Source: an uncultured Erythrobacter sp. (GTDB taxonomy: Bacteria > Pseudomonadota > Alphaproteobacteria > Sphingomonadales > Sphingomonadaceae). Taken from it: a stretch of 64,000 bases of DNA. The stretch's first letter is position 1. Every line of letters starts with the position of its first letter. Made by a program: the position numbers and the translations under genes. Shown piece after piece: positions 48,328-58,668 of this stretch. The notes below the pieces were generated by a model. The model was not told the origin of the DNA and did no database searches. It was given only the letters and a program-made list of their open reading frames with translations. The stretch is from the NCBI GenBank assembly GCA_947499505.1, contig CANMOQ010000002.1, forward strand, positions 248,001 to 312,000, given 5' to 3'.

Positions 48328-49138
48328 ATTACGGCGCTTGAAACAGCGTCACGTTTTCGTGCTCGGTGCACTGGCGCTTGGCCTTTCCGCCTGTGCCAAT
48401 GGCGGGTCTGCCCCCGGTGAGGCGCCGGTTCAGCCAAGCGCGATTTCGGCTGCGCAGGAAACTTCACCCTCCGCGCCGCCAGCTGCAAAACCGGCCAAAC
48501 CCGACCCCAATTCCAAGTTTATCGGGCGGTACAATGGCGGCTCGTTCGAAACCGCGATGGGCATGGAACTTGCCGCTGACGGGACGTTCGGATGGGGCCT
48601 GTCTGTCGGCGCGCTCGACATGCGGGCGCGCGGCACGTGGGATCAGGAGGGCGAATTTGTCATCCTCACCTCCACCCCCAAGCCTGTGCCGCCCGAGTTT
48701 AACTGGCTCGGGCTTGAGAAAAATCCCGGCGCACCAATGGTGAAAGTGGTGTGGGCGAGCAATGCCAAGCCCTTTCAATACGCCACCGTTCTGGTCGATT
48801 GTGCGGATGGGGCGCGCCTGATTGATCAAGTCCCAGCAGAAGGTTGGTCACCGCCAAATGGGGAATGCCCAAAACCTGTCGCGTTGAGGCTGGAAGAGAG
48901 CATTTACGATGTGCAATCCGCGATGCATCGCGTGGATGACCTTGGCTGGACGCCGGGCAGCACGATCACCTTCGCGTTTGAGCGCAATGATCTGGGCGTG
49001 GCGGATTTCACCGGCATGATCGGCGTCTTGGAGGATAATGTCCTCAAATTTGCACCCAGCCCCAATTCAGACCCACGCTTGGGCCAGTTGGAGCTGCGCA
49101 AAATTGCGCCGCGACCGGAAGCAGCGCAGAGTGATTAA
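48314..49138 (+). CDS. Lipoprotein, hypothetical
   Basis: 274 residues; lipoprotein signal with lipobox LSAC (Cys about 27) after a basic N-region. A Pro/Ala-rich linker leads to a compact beta-rich part (FIGRYNGGSFETAMGMELAADGTFGWGLSVGALDMRARGTWDQEGEFVILTS), resembling small sensor or inhibitor folds of unknown role. It is translationally coupled to the porin gene upstream (14-base overlap), which suggests the two work together at the outer membrane. Its TAA shares the TTAA at 49135-49138 with the stop of the convergent DksA-like gene. Confidence 0.75.
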   Translation: MLRSKLRRLKQRHVFVLGALALGLSACANGGSAPGEAPVQPSAISAAQETSPSAPPAAKPAKPDPNSKFIGRYNGGSFETAMGMELAADGTFGWGLSVGALDMRARGTWDQEGEFVILTSTPKPVPPEFNWLGLEKNPGAPMVKVVWASNAKPFQYATVLVDCADGARLIDQVPAEGWSPPNGECPKPVALRLEESIYDVQSAMHRVDDLGWTPGSTITFAFERNDLGVADFTGMIGVLEDNVLKFAPSPNSDPRLGQLELRKIAPRPEAAQSD

Positions 49139-49470
49139 TCCGCGCCGCCCGCACATTTGACGCAGGTCGGAACGCTGGGATCGTAGCGCAGGCGCGCCTC
49201 GGCGATGTCCTCGCCGCAGGTGGCGCAATAGCCCCATTCATCTTCGTCCAAGCGCTGAAGCGCGGAGGCAATACGCGTGCGCTCGCCTGCCCGGCGGCGT
49301 TCCTGCGCTTGAGCCATTGCCTGCTGCTGCATCGCATCCATCCGGCTTAGCCGGCCGACGCTGTCTTGCTGCAAGGTCACTGGCTCGCGGCTTTCGGTGC
49401 TGATGCGGTCTTCCTCTGCGAGCTCTTCCTGCCGTTTGAGCAGGGCGGTGCGGGCCTCATCCTGGGTCAT
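49135..49470 (-). CDS. DksA/TraR-family zinc-finger protein
   Basis: 111 residues. An alpha-helical N-terminal part is followed by a C4 zinc finger C-x2-C-x17-C-x2-C (YCATCGEDIAEARLRYD ... TCVKC). This is the DksA/TraR type that binds in the RNA polymerase secondary channel. The N-terminal coiled coil is shorter than in true DksA (about 150 residues), and the Asp pair at the coil tip cannot be confirmed by eye. It may modulate transcription, but many short paralogues have no known role. It ends head-on with the lipoprotein gene, sharing the stop region. Confidence 0.85.
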   Translation of the reverse strand: MTQDEARTALLKRQEELAEEDRISTESREPVTLQQDSVGRLSRMDAMQQQAMAQAQERRRAGERTRIASALQRLDEDEWGYCATCGEDIAEARLRYDPSVPTCVKCAGGAD

Positions 49471-49658
49471 AATCGGACTTTCCTACAGCACGCGGTTTGA
49501 GGCAAGTTTGAGGCATGATTTACACCGCTGCGCCGCGGCGCAATTCCAACATTTCAAAAGTCACACTTTGCCGCGCGTGGATCGCAGTAAGGCGCTCTAA
49601 TTACGAGAGTTTCTGCCAAAAGTCACAGATTCGAAAATCACATCTGTGTTCCAAGCCG

Positions 49659-50345
49659 CTACAGCGCCCAATCAATCGGTGTGAGGCCGTGGCTTTCAAG
49701 GAAGGCGTTGATTTGGCTGAAGGGTTTGGAGCCAAAGAAGCCGCGGTAAGCCGACAGCGGACTGGGATGCGGGCTGGTGAGCACCAGGTGATGCGGGCCG
49801 CCGCCAAAGGCCTTCACCCGGCCCGCCTTCTTCGCCGCATGACTGCCCCACAGCACGAACACGCACGGGCCTGCGCGCTCCGCCACCGCCGCGACGCAGG
49901 CATCGGTGATCGCATCCCAACCGCGCCCCGCATGGCTGCCCGCTTGCGCAGCCTCAACCGTCAGCGTGTTGTTGAGCAGCAGCACGCCCTGCTTGGCCCA
50001 GGGGGTGAGATTGCCAGTGGCGGGCGGCGGAATGCCCAGATCGCTCTCCAGCTCTTTGAAGATGTTGGCAAGCGAGGGCGGCGGCTTCACCCCGTCTTGA
50101 ACCGAGAACGACAGGCCATGCGCCTGACCCGGCCCGTGATAGGGATCCTGACCCAACACGACCACGCGCACATCCTCCAGCGGGGTCATGGCCAGCGCGG
50201 CAAGGCGTGTCCCGCGCGGAGGATAGATTACCTTGCCCGCGTCCTCCTGCGCGCGCAGCCATCCGCCCAGCTTACGTGCTTCGGCGCTGGCCAGCACCGG
50301 CTCCAGCGCGGCGCGCCAGCTTTCAGGGATGGGATCACTGCTCAT
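49659..50345 (-). CDS. ung: Uracil-DNA glycosylase
   Basis: 228 residues, family 1 UDG. Catalytic Asp67 in VVLGQDPYHGPGQAHGLSFSV and the catalytic His193 in SPHPSPLSAYRGF are in place, as is the LLLNNTLTVEAAQAGSH segment. It excises uracil from DNA arising from cytosine deamination or dUTP misincorporation, feeding the base-excision pathway with xthA. The length fits family 1 (about 225). It is divergent from rnd with an 82-base gap. Confidence 0.96.
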   Translation of the reverse strand: MSSDPIPESWRAALEPVLASAEARKLGGWLRAQEDAGKVIYPPRGTRLAALAMTPLEDVRVVVLGQDPYHGPGQAHGLSFSVQDGVKPPPSLANIFKELESDLGIPPPATGNLTPWAKQGVLLLNNTLTVEAAQAGSHAGRGWDAITDACVAAVAERAGPCVFVLWGSHAAKKAGRVKAFGGGPHHLVLTSPHPSPLSAYRGFFGSKPFSQINAFLESHGLTPIDWAL

Positions 50346-50427
50346 CTGTCAAAAGCTACACTGCCCGCGCATCCCAGCGCCATGTCCCCTTCCCCTCTTT
50401 CCCCAATGCATCTAGGAGACTGAGCCT

Positions 50428-51045
50428 ATGACAGTCCATTTCCATGAAGAAGACCTGCCCGCAGGCGTGCTCGCCGATGGCCCCGTGGCCGTTGATACTG
50501 AAACCATGGGCCTGATCACCCACCGTGATCGGCTGTGTGTGGTGCAGATCAGCGATGGCAAAAGGGATGAGCATTTGGTGCGCTTTGGCCCGGACAGCGA
50601 CTATGCCGCGCCCAATTTGAAGGCGGTGCTGGCGGACCCTGCGCGGATAAAGCTCTATCACTATGCGCGCTTCGATCTGGCCGCGATCCATTACTACCTC
50701 GGTGTGATGGCCGCGCCAGTGTTCTGCACCAAGATCGCGAGCAAGCTGGTGCGGACCTACACTGATCGCCACGGTCTGAAGAACCTTGCGCATGAACTGC
50801 TCGGCGCGGAAATCTCCAAACAGCAGCAATCGAGCGATTGGGGCGGACCGGAGCTGAGCGAGGCTCAGCGCGAATATGCCGCCTCTGACGTGCGCTATCT
50901 CCACGCCATGCGCGAGGAGCTGATCAAGCGGCTCGAACGCGAAGGGCGGACCGAGATCGCGCAGGCCTGTTTCGACTTCCTGCCAACACGCGCCCTGCTC
51001 GACATGGCCGGTTGGTCAGAGCACGACATCTTCAGCCATATGTAA
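50428..51045 (+). CDS. rnd: Ribonuclease D, short form
   Basis: 205 residues containing only the 3'-5' exonuclease domain, without the HRDC domains of E. coli Rnd (375 residues). DEDDy catalytic residues are visible: AVDTETMG (Asp, Glu), HYARFDLAAI (Asp) and YAASDVRYLH (Tyr, Asp). It trims tRNA and other small RNA 3' ends. The short form upstream of lptC-lptA is a recurrent gene order in sphingomonads (from memory). It sits 24 bases before lptC and is probably co-transcribed. Confidence 0.93.
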   Translation: MTVHFHEEDLPAGVLADGPVAVDTETMGLITHRDRLCVVQISDGKRDEHLVRFGPDSDYAAPNLKAVLADPARIKLYHYARFDLAAIHYYLGVMAAPVFCTKIASKLVRTYTDRHGLKNLAHELLGAEISKQQQSSDWGGPELSEAQREYAASDVRYLHAMREELIKRLEREGRTEIAQACFDFLPTRALLDMAGWSEHDIFSHM

Positions 51046-51069
51046 GGCAGGGCTAGGCAAAGCACTCTT

Positions 51070-51735
51070 ATGGTCATCAAACGGCGCATCGAAACAAGCA
51101 AGGCACAGGCGCTTCGTGGCAAGCGCCAGGACTTTGCCGCGCCTGGTGGATCGCATGACAAGCTCGTCGGCTTCCTGGCTCGCGCTTTGCCGATGGGCGT
51201 TGGCATTATGGCGGCGCTCATGATCATCACTCCGTTGTCGCCGCGCGGCGAAATCTCGTTCCTGCTAGACCGCAACAAAGTGGCGATGATCAACGAGCGG
51301 CTGAGCGTGGATAACGCCATGTATCGCGGCCGCGATGCGCGGGGCCGGCCATTCTCAATCCAAGCGGGCGAGGCGGTGCAGCGGTCTAGCGCGGAAGGCA
51401 TCGTGCGGATGGATGATCTGATCGCGCAGCTGCTATTGCCAGAGGGGCCTGCCCGGATCAGCGCAACCGGCGGGGCCTATGACATTGACGACGAGGTCGT
51501 CGCTATTGACGGCGCTGTGCGATTGCGCGCCGCCGATGGCTACATCATGACCGCGCGCGGGGTCTCCGTTGACCTTGAAGAACGCGCGATACGCGGCGAT
51601 GACGGGGTCGAGGGCGCTGTGCCTGCCGGCACATTCAGTGCCGATACGCTGAGAGCGGACCTGTCGGCGCGCACCATCACGCTGGAAGGCAATGCCAAAC
51701 TGTCCATGATACCGGGCGAATTGAGGATACCATGA
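51070..51735 (+). CDS. lptC: LPS export protein LptC
   Basis: 221 residues. A basic cytoplasmic N-terminus, one membrane helix (about 40-62, ALPMGVGIMAALMIITPL), then a periplasmic beta-jellyroll part (FLLDRNKVAMINERLSVDNAMYRGRDARGRPFSIQAGEAVQRS). LptC connects the LptB2FG transporter to the LptA bridge that carries lipopolysaccharide or its analogue across the periplasm. Alphaproteobacterial LptC proteins diverge strongly, and the assignment rests on fold pattern and neighbours. It overlaps lptA by ATGA. Confidence 0.88.
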   Translation: MVIKRRIETSKAQALRGKRQDFAAPGGSHDKLVGFLARALPMGVGIMAALMIITPLSPRGEISFLLDRNKVAMINERLSVDNAMYRGRDARGRPFSIQAGEAVQRSSAEGIVRMDDLIAQLLLPEGPARISATGGAYDIDDEVVAIDGAVRLRAADGYIMTARGVSVDLEERAIRGDDGVEGAVPAGTFSADTLRADLSARTITLEGNAKLSMIPGELRIP

Positions 51736-52298
51736 CGCACACCGCACCCCCTTCACTGATCCGCACTGCGGCCCGCTGGGCGCTCGGCGGATTGGTCGGC
51801 ACCGCCGCCTTTATGGGCGCGATCCAGGTTGGCGCTCAGGGCATTGCTGCGCATAACAGCCGCGCTCCGGTCGACTTCGACGCAGGCCGGATTGAGCTTC
51901 AGGACCGGGAAAACCGCGTGGCGCTGTCAGGCAATGTGATCGTGCGTCAAGCTGGCCTCACCGTGCAATCGAACCGCATGCTGGTGAACTACAGCGACAG
52001 CGGATCACTCGATATCCAGCGCATAACTGCGACTGGCGGCGTTACCGTATCACGCGGCAATGAGCGCGCTAGCGGCGATGTCGCAATCTATGACTTTGGC
52101 CGCCGGATCATCACCATGTCGGGCAATGTCCGGCTCGCACGCGGCGGCGATAGGCTGAACGGCGGTCGCTTGGTGATTGACCTTAGAACCGGGCTGTCGA
52201 GCGTTGATGGCCGGGCATCGGGTGGTCCAGCCGGGGCAACTGAAGGCGCAGACGGGCGGGTCACGGGCAGCTTCTCCGTCCCGCAAGACGGCGAGTAA
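51732..52298 (+). CDS. lptA: LPS export periplasmic bridge protein LptA
   Basis: 188 residues with an N-terminal membrane/signal segment (about 15-40). The OstA/LptA repeats follow: FDAGRIELQDRENRVALSGNVIVRQAGLTVQSNRMLVNYSDSGSL and GDVAIYDFGRRIITMSGNVRLARGGDRLNGGRLVIDL. The protein forms the beta-jellyroll filament linking LptC to LptD. It is the last gene of the rnd-lptC-lptA unit and stops 8 bases from the end of the convergent, frameshifted sugar transferase gene. No lptB follows. Confidence 0.92.
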   Translation: MTHTAPPSLIRTAARWALGGLVGTAAFMGAIQVGAQGIAAHNSRAPVDFDAGRIELQDRENRVALSGNVIVRQAGLTVQSNRMLVNYSDSGSLDIQRITATGGVTVSRGNERASGDVAIYDFGRRIITMSGNVRLARGGDRLNGGRLVIDLRTGLSSVDGRASGGPAGATEGADGRVTGSFSVPQDGE

Positions 52299-52305
52299 GC
52301 GGCTC

Positions 52306-53707
52306 TCAAAAGGCGCGGTCGTGGCGCAACACCGACAAGGTGCGCAAAGTGATCTCCACATCGCGGCGCAAGGTCCAGCCCGCGATATACTCAAGGTCGG
52401 ATTGAAGGCGGTCGGTGAGGTCTGATTCCTGCTCTGTCGCGCCCCGATGCCCGCGCACTTGAGCCAAGCCGGTCAACCCAGGTTTGAGCGAATGACGCCG
52501 CCAATATTGGCCATCAACCTCCCAAAACAGCTTATCGCCCGCCTGACTGCCAAGCGCGTGGGGGCGCGGCCCCACAATCGACATTTCACCGCGTAGAACG
52601 TTCCAGAGCTGCGGCAGCTCATCAATACTGCTTGAACGGATGAAGCGGCCAATACGGGGACACGGTCATCATCGCGCGAGTTGATCGCTCGCCGCTCTCA
52701 TCCCCGCTCTCCGCCCGCATGCTGCGAAATTTGAGCATGTTGAAGAACTCATTGCCGCGCCCAACGCGCCGCTGAGCGAACACCACAGGCCCGCCGTCCT
52801 CCAGCTTGATGAGCAGCGCAAACACAGCGAGCACTGGAGACAGAATGATGAGCCCAGCCAACGCCAGAGCGATGTCATAACACCGCTTCGTTGCACGCGC
52901 ACGCAGGCCAAGCGGGCCGGTCGAGACAACCAGTGAGGTGACATCCTGCGCGTCATAGCGCTGCACGCCCATCGCCCCGATGCGCTGTGCAGGCTCGCTC
53001 AGAATCTCGCCGAACACTCCAACCGATTTAAGCAAGATCGCCCATGGCTGCCGCCGCAGTGAAGAGCTGGAAACAACCACATTGTCCTGATTGCGCAGCA
53101 ATTGCCCAATCTTGTCGCGCATATGCGGATCATGGCTGCCAGGATCGAGACCCATCTCGCGCGCATCGATCACCGTCGCATCGCGCAGTGAGAAAGCCGG
53201 ACCGCCATCATCAATCACGAGGTAATTGCGGATCTTCCCACCCCAGAAACGGGCAATAAACGCTACCAATCCGCGCCGCGCCAGCGCCATCAGGGCAAAG
53301 GACAAGATGAGCCCCAGCGACATGGCTACCCGCGAAAACTCCGCATTGGCTTTGGCGAAAAAGGCGAGAAAATTGAGCAATCCAACCGAAATCACCAAGG
53401 CAACCGCCAGCTTTCTGACCGCATACCCCCAATCGGTCAGCGACCTTGCGCAATAGCTCGTGTTGTAGAGCGCTATCGTAAAATAGATCGGCAGCAATAT
53501 CGCTGTCGCCAACACTGCGCGCGGCTCCCACCACACATTTTCATAGGCAAAGGCAGCGAATACAAAACCGAAATGCAATAAAATCAGATCGATGAGCAGC
53601 ATCGCAATATAGGCGCAAAGTCGCCGGCGCTCTAATGAGGGCGCCGATTGCAGCTGTGTCTTTTGCGACTGCGCGCTCGCGACAATCGATCCAGGCAGCT
53701 TATTCAT
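52306..53707 (-). pseudogene. Polyprenyl glycosylphosphotransferase (sugar transferase), frameshifted
   Basis: The gene starts at the ATG ending at 53707 and reads four membrane helices, a Rossmann-like domain and the start of the sugar-transferase domain (RCYDIALALAGLIILSPVL, VVFAQRRVGRGNEFFNMLKFRSMRAESGD). It then hits a stop at 52622 after [14 protein letters not shown]. The C-terminal half continues in another frame ([54 protein letters not shown]), ending at 52306. Removing one C from the CCCC run (plus-strand GGGG 52656-52659) restores one frame as VSRIGRFIR. The other frame between reads DDDRV, the family consensus, so two single-base losses are also possible. Intact, it would put the first sugar on the lipid carrier. 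Confidence 0.85.
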
Positions 53708-53814
53708 GATCCCATCAGCAACATTTCTACGACCCCGGTATTACTACCTAGGCAAAGCCTAATACAATTGGTGCCGCAATGCGAATTTTCGGTGGAGCGC
53801 TTGGCCCCGAGAAT

Positions 53815-54855
53815 TCACCGCTTGGCAGCAAATCTGGCAATTTCAGCCAGTCCTTGGGCCAGCAGCATCTCCGCCGCTTGGCTGTTGGACAGCAGCGATC
53901 TGTGCATCTCGATCAGGCGCGGGATCAGCCGGTCCAGCTTGCGCGCATGCCATTTTGTGAGTTGCTGGCGGATGTCGCGCTCTTCGCGCCAGAATATGCC
54001 GAGCTGCGCCTTTTCACCCTTGCCGAGATTGTCGAGCGAGCCGCGCGGGCCAAGCTTCGCGGTGATCTGAGCCAATTGCGCCGCGCGCCGTTCGATCGCC
54101 AGCAGCAAGCCCACAGGGTTCAGGCCCAGCTCTCGCATCCGGCGGATTTCGCGGTCGATCCGGGGTAGCTCGCCGCCCATCACGGCATTGACCAGCGGTT
54201 GGAACCCGTCTTCCTCGGTCGCTGCGCCAATCTCGCCGTAATCCTCGATCGAAGCGGTCTTGGGCTCCAGCGGATCAGCGCCGCAATAAAGCGCGAGCTT
54301 GGTCACTTCTGATTGCGCCAGCCGCACATCTAGGCCCGCGGCGCGCGCAATACGCTCGGCCAAATCACCGCCTAGCCTTAGTCCCGCTGCATCGGCCATC
54401 GCTCGCACAGACACCGCTACGGAAGACAAGTCCGGCGGCCAGAACATCGCGACCATGCCGTCTTTGCGTTTCTCGATCAGCTTGGCCGTGCGCGCTTTGT
54501 CCGTCGCGGAGGTGGCGACGATCAGCACCGGGGCCGCCTCGCCCGCGCCCGCGTCGGTTGTCTCAATCAGAGCTTTGACCGCGTCATGGGCCTCATCACC
54601 ATTGGCACGGACAAACAAATGGCGCTTATCGCCGAACAAGGAGCCGGAGCGGGCCTCGTCGCCAAGCATCGCAGGATCTCGTTTGAGGTCGCCGCCGGAT
54701 ATTTCGATCCGCTCGCCCGCATCGGGCAGGCCTTCGATGATTTTGGTGGCTGCGGCAGACGCCCCTGCCTCGTCGGGTCCGCAGAAAAAGAAGATGGAGC
54801 AATTGGCCGCGCCGCTGGGGAGGCCGCGTGCGAAGTCGCGCTGGGTTGCCTTCAT
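53815..54855 (-). CDS. holA: DNA polymerase III subunit delta
   Basis: 346 residues. The delta subunit of the clamp loader opens the beta sliding clamp. The pattern agrees with HolA: AAA+ like N-domain (FFFCGPDEAGASAAATKIIEGLPDA), the middle RDIRQQLTKWHARKLDRLIPRLIEMHRSLL region and the three-helix C-domain. No Walker A lysine is expected and none is seen, which is normal for delta. It overlaps lptE by 4 bases, so it is the last gene of the DUF3576-leuS-lptE-holA operon. Confidence 0.92.
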   Translation of the reverse strand: MKATQRDFARGLPSGAANCSIFFFCGPDEAGASAAATKIIEGLPDAGERIEISGGDLKRDPAMLGDEARSGSLFGDKRHLFVRANGDEAHDAVKALIETTDAGAGEAAPVLIVATSATDKARTAKLIEKRKDGMVAMFWPPDLSSVAVSVRAMADAAGLRLGGDLAERIARAAGLDVRLAQSEVTKLALYCGADPLEPKTASIEDYGEIGAATEEDGFQPLVNAVMGGELPRIDREIRRMRELGLNPVGLLLAIERRAAQLAQITAKLGPRGSLDNLGKGEKAQLGIFWREERDIRQQLTKWHARKLDRLIPRLIEMHRSLLSNSQAAEMLLAQGLAEIARFAAKR

Positions 54856-55388
54856 TGGCCAGCTGGCGCGCTGTCCGCCGCGCTGGCTTGCGTGCGCAGG
54901 GTGAGGGCGATTTGGGTCACCATCCGGTCTGCTACCTCTTTGGAGAGATTCTCAAGCGCGGTCTGCTCAGCTGCAATGGTCGCATATTCGGAGCTGACCA
55001 CATCGATACCAGCGTCGGCCCCGGCGGTCGCATCAAGCAAGATTTCGCCGCTGGCGATATCAATCAATTGATAGCGCGCGCGCAAAATTCGGCGCTCGCG
55101 GCTGATGGTGTCATCATTGAGCACGCCCAGCGCCTCAAGCGCATCATCGAGCCGCACATCAAGCCGGTAGCGCGGGGCGATAGCGCCCGACACTTGCAAG
55201 CGGTCTTCAAGCTCTCCGCGCAGCAGCCAACCTCCGCGTCCGGGAATGGTCGGGATCTGTACGGCGGCCAATCCATTGGTCACCCCGGCATTGGTGCCAT
55301 CGCTCGAATAGAGCGGTTGCAGCCCGCAGGACGCCAGAACCGGCGACAGCGCAAAACACGCGAGCAAGGCAAGCGCGCGGCGCATCAC
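54852..55388 (-). CDS. lptE: LPS assembly lipoprotein LptE
   Basis: 178 residues. Lipoprotein signal ([19 protein letters not shown], lipobox LASC) followed by [11 protein letters not shown], the usual LptE opening. The remaining sequence ([64 protein letters not shown]) fits the LptE fold. It plugs the LptD barrel to insert lipopolysaccharide in the outer leaflet. It overlaps leuS upstream and holA downstream by ATGA, an order seen in many sphingomonads. Together with LptA/LptC it supplies part of the Lpt system in this window. Confidence 0.92.
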   Translation of the reverse strand: MMRRALALLACFALSPVLASCGLQPLYSSDGTNAGVTNGLAAVQIPTIPGRGGWLLRGELEDRLQVSGAIAPRYRLDVRLDDALEALGVLNDDTISRERRILRARYQLIDIASGEILLDATAGADAGIDVVSSEYATIAAEQTALENLSKEVADRMVTQIALTLRTQASAADSAPAGQ

Positions 55389-57946
55389 GTAACGATGTTC
55401 ACCAGTCTATCGGGCACCACGATCACCTTGCGTATCTCCGCTCCATCAAGTGAACGCTGGACCTTCTCGCTCGCCAGCGCAAGCGCTTCGAGGTCTTCTT
55501 TCGCAGCCCCTTTGGGCGCAGTCAGCGTATCGCGCAGCTTGCCCTTGTGCTGGACAGCAATCGTGACTTCATCTTCGACCAGCATGGCTGGATCGTGGGC
55601 TGGCCAAGCAGCGTCGGCGATCAGGCCGCTCTCATTCTGCCTCGACCAGATCTCTTCGGCCAAATGCGGCATCATCGGGCTGACGAGATGCAGGATGGTG
55701 CGGATCGCAAAATTGCGACTTTCGCTCGGGGCCGCCTTTTCCGCCGCTCCGGTAAGCTCGTAAATGCGCGCCACCGCTTTGTTAAAGCTCAGCGCCTCAA
55801 TGTCTTCAGCAACCGCGACGATGGCCTGGTGAGCCTTACGAGCGAGCGCTTTGTCTTCGCCTGAGGCGGCCGGATCGAGGCTTTCGAACAGGCGCCAAAG
55901 CCGCTGCACAAACCGTCCGCAACCTTCAATACCTGCCTCTGACCAGGGCAAATCGCGCTCTGGCGGGCTGTCGGACAGCATGAACCAGCGCACCGCGTCC
56001 GCGCCATATTCATCGATAATACCGTCTGGGTCGACAACGTTCTTCTTCGACTTCGACATTTTGACGACGCGGCCGACTTCGACGGGTTCACCACTCGCCT
56101 TCAGTGTTGCACCTTCAGAAGTGCGGTTTACCTCATCTGGGGATAGCCAAGTCCATTCACTAACTTCGACGTCCCTGCCATCGACCGATGATTTGCGAGT
56201 ATAGTTCTCTCTTTTGCCATACGTCTCATGCGTCACCATGCCCTGAGTGAAGAGCGCAGCGAACGGCTCCGCCACATCGATCTTGCCGATATGCTTCAGC
56301 GCGCGGGTCCAGAACCGGGCGTAGAGCAAGTGCAGGATCGCGTGCTCGATCCCGCCAATATAATGCTCCACCGGCATCCATTTGGCGACTTCTTCCGCGT
56401 CGAAGGGCGCATCCACGGGCTGGCTGGCGAAGCGCAGGAAATACCAGGAGGAATTGGTGAAGGTATCGAGCGTATCGGTCTCGCGCCGCGCATCGCCGCC
56501 GCATTTGGGGCAGGCCGTTTTGCTCCAGGTCGGATGGCGCTCCAGCGGGTTGCCCGGCGTTTCAAAATCGACATCCTCAGGCAGAGTGACCGGCAGCTGA
56601 CCTTTCGGCACCGGCACCACTCCGCACGCATCGCAGTGGATGAAGGGGATCGGTGTGCCCCAATAGCGCTGACGTGAGACACCCCAATCGCGCAGTCGCC
56701 AAACGGTCGTGCCCTCGCCCCAACCGTCTGCTTCGGCGCGGAAATTTACCTCGGCCTTGGCGTCTTCGACGCTCATGCCATTGAGGAAGTCAGAATTGAC
56801 GATCACGCCATCACCAGTGGCCGCTTCGCCATCCAGCGGAGCGTCCGCTTCGCTCACATCGCTGGCAACGACGCGCGCGATTGGCAGTTTGTACTTAGTC
56901 GCAAATTCAAAGTCGCGCTGGTCATGACCGGGCACGCCCATCACCGCGCCTGTGCCGTAATCCATCAGCACGAAGTTGGCGATGAACACCGGCAAAGGCT
57001 CGCCCGTAAAGGGATGCTTTGCCGTGACGCCCGTATCAAAGCCGAGCTTCTCAGCGGTCTCCAGTTCAGCCGCGGTCGTCCCGCCGCGCTTGCATTCCTC
57101 GATAAAGCTCGCCGCCGCCGGATCGCTCGCGCCGACTTGCTGCACCAGTGGATGGTCGGCTGCGACTGCGCAGAAGCTCGCGCCGAAAATCGTGTCTGGA
57201 CGGGTCGAATAGACCGGCAGCTTGTCGCCGTTTGAAAGTTCAAATGAAAACTCGAGACCTGTGGATTTGCCGATCCAGTTTTCCTGCATCAGGCGAACCT
57301 TCTCTGGCCAATCTTTGAGCTCACCCAAGCCATCGAGCAATTCGCCCGCGAAATCCGTGATCTTCAAAAACCACTGATCGAGCTTGCGCTTTTCAACCTC
57401 GGCGCCGCTGCGCCAGCCCTTGCCATCGATCACCTGCTCATTGGCGAGCACGGTCATGTCGACCGGATCCCAGTTCACCTCGCTGCTGCGGCGGTAAACC
57501 AGCCCGGCCTCATACATATCGATGAACAGCGATTGTTCGTGGCCGTAATATTCTGGATCGCAGGTCGCGAACTCTCGCGTCCAATCGAGCGCAAAGCCAA
57601 TGCGCTGCAATTGCGCTTTCATCGCCTCGATATTGGCCCGGGTCCAGCTGCCGGGATGAACCTTCTTTTCCATCGCCGCGTTTTCAGCCGGCATGCCGAA
57701 CGCGTCCCACCCCATCGGATGGAGCACTTCGTGGCCGCGCATTTTCTTATAGCGCGCCAGCACGTCGCCCATCGTGTAATTGCGCACATGCCCCATATGG
57801 ATGCGGCCCGAGGGATAGGGGAACATCTCGAGGATGAAGCTCTTGGGCTTGGACGAAGAGCTGTCAGCGGTAAAAGTGCCCGCCTCGCTCCACGCACGTT
57901 GCCAGCGCCCGTCGGCACTGGACGGATCAAAACGCGTATCAGTCAT
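55385..57946 (-). CDS. leuS: Leucine-tRNA ligase
   Basis: 853 residues, class I synthetase. The HIGH motif appears as [14 protein letters not shown] (about residues 42-55) and the KMSKS loop as [16 protein letters not shown] in the second half. The CP1 editing domain contains the threonine-rich region [10 protein letters not shown] and the zinc-like [12 protein letters not shown] segment is seen. It charges tRNA-Leu. The length fits bacterial LeuS (about 860). It lies between the DUF3576 gene and lptE; overlaps lptE by 4 bases. Confidence 0.98.
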   Translation of the reverse strand: MTDTRFDPSSADGRWQRAWSEAGTFTADSSSSKPKSFILEMFPYPSGRIHMGHVRNYTMGDVLARYKKMRGHEVLHPMGWDAFGMPAENAAMEKKVHPGSWTRANIEAMKAQLQRIGFALDWTREFATCDPEYYGHEQSLFIDMYEAGLVYRRSSEVNWDPVDMTVLANEQVIDGKGWRSGAEVEKRKLDQWFLKITDFAGELLDGLGELKDWPEKVRLMQENWIGKSTGLEFSFELSNGDKLPVYSTRPDTIFGASFCAVAADHPLVQQVGASDPAAASFIEECKRGGTTAAELETAEKLGFDTGVTAKHPFTGEPLPVFIANFVLMDYGTGAVMGVPGHDQRDFEFATKYKLPIARVVASDVSEADAPLDGEAATGDGVIVNSDFLNGMSVEDAKAEVNFRAEADGWGEGTTVWRLRDWGVSRQRYWGTPIPFIHCDACGVVPVPKGQLPVTLPEDVDFETPGNPLERHPTWSKTACPKCGGDARRETDTLDTFTNSSWYFLRFASQPVDAPFDAEEVAKWMPVEHYIGGIEHAILHLLYARFWTRALKHIGKIDVAEPFAALFTQGMVTHETYGKRENYTRKSSVDGRDVEVSEWTWLSPDEVNRTSEGATLKASGEPVEVGRVVKMSKSKKNVVDPDGIIDEYGADAVRWFMLSDSPPERDLPWSEAGIEGCGRFVQRLWRLFESLDPAASGEDKALARKAHQAIVAVAEDIEALSFNKAVARIYELTGAAEKAAPSESRNFAIRTILHLVSPMMPHLAEEIWSRQNESGLIADAAWPAHDPAMLVEDEVTIAVQHKGKLRDTLTAPKGAAKEDLEALALASEKVQRSLDGAEIRKVIVVPDRLVNIVT

Positions 57947-57970
57947 GAAACCCCGCTAGGGAAATTTGGC

Positions 57971-58447
57971 TTAGCTGGCTACAGCTTTGCGGCGCAGATC
58001 GCGCGCTTTCGTCAGGATAATGTCTTCCAGTTTCTGAACGGTCGCGGCCTGCACCGGCGCATCGACCCATCCGCCGCCCTGAGCGAACTGACGGCTGGCA
58101 GCGACGCGAAGGGCGTCGGCCCGCAAATCCTGATCGAGAATGGTCACGGTCACTTTCACGCGCTCATTCGGATTGCCTGGGTTGGCATACCAATCGGTGA
58201 CGATAACGCCGCCCGCGCTGTCCGCTTGAAGCAGCGGCGCGAAGCTGACGGTTTCGAGCGATGCACGCCAGAGATAGGAATTCACGCCAATCGTGTTGAC
58301 CTGAGAGGCAGCCATATCCGCTTTAGGCCGATCGCTGCCGCCACATGCAGCAAGCGAAGCTGCTCCCAATCCAGCAAGCAGAACGCGGAACGAACGAGAA
58401 AGCGTAGTTTGAGCGCGGGTCACAGCGGTAAATTCCTTTTGCATCAT
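57971..58447 (-). CDS. DUF3576 lipoprotein
   Basis: 158 residues; a lipobox (LAAC) after LLAGLGAASL indicates a lipoprotein. The rest is DUF3576 (VNTIGVNSYLWRASLETVSFAPLLQADSAGGVIVTDWYA). This domain is found next to leuS in many alphaproteobacteria; the function is unknown, but the link to lptE in the same operon hints at the envelope. Start: ATG ending at 58447 or 58444 (tandem ATGATG). First gene of the operon and 24 bases from leuS. Confidence 0.9.
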   Translation of the reverse strand: MMQKEFTAVTRAQTTLSRSFRVLLAGLGAASLAACGGSDRPKADMAASQVNTIGVNSYLWRASLETVSFAPLLQADSAGGVIVTDWYANPGNPNERVKVTVTILDQDLRADALRVAASRQFAQGGGWVDAPVQAATVQKLEDIILTKARDLRRKAVAS

Positions 58448-58589
58448 CAAATGTCTCTATAGCCTCGCGTGCCAGCGCGGCAAGCGGTCACGCGGCCGGA
58501 CGGGGCCAATTATCCGCGTATTCTAGCGCTGCACGCGCCTTTATGGCGGCTGAACTGCGGCATTGGACGGAAAAACATTCTGCAAATTC

Positions 58590-58605
58590 CATTGTGTGCA
58601 CAATG
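58590..58605. promoter_or_regulatory. CATTGTG-TG-CACAATG inverted repeat
   Basis: A 7-2-7 inverted repeat in the 352-base gap between the DUF3576 gene and the secreted protein at 58809. It shares the half-sites ATTGTG/CACAAT with the perfect palindrome upstream of phaZ. The gene two positions downstream is phaB. The rest of the gap holds a possible promoter and no coding frame that I would trust. Confidence 0.4.
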
Positions 58606-58668
58606 CAACAGATTCGCGGGAGTCTTGCCAAAAACGCTAGGGTTCAGCGGGATTCAGCCTCCGGAGGA

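Noticed and set aside
49555..49630. Direct repeat AAAAGTCACA upstream of ung's 3' end
   Set aside because: Two short copies without symmetry or a clear promoter; probably chance.
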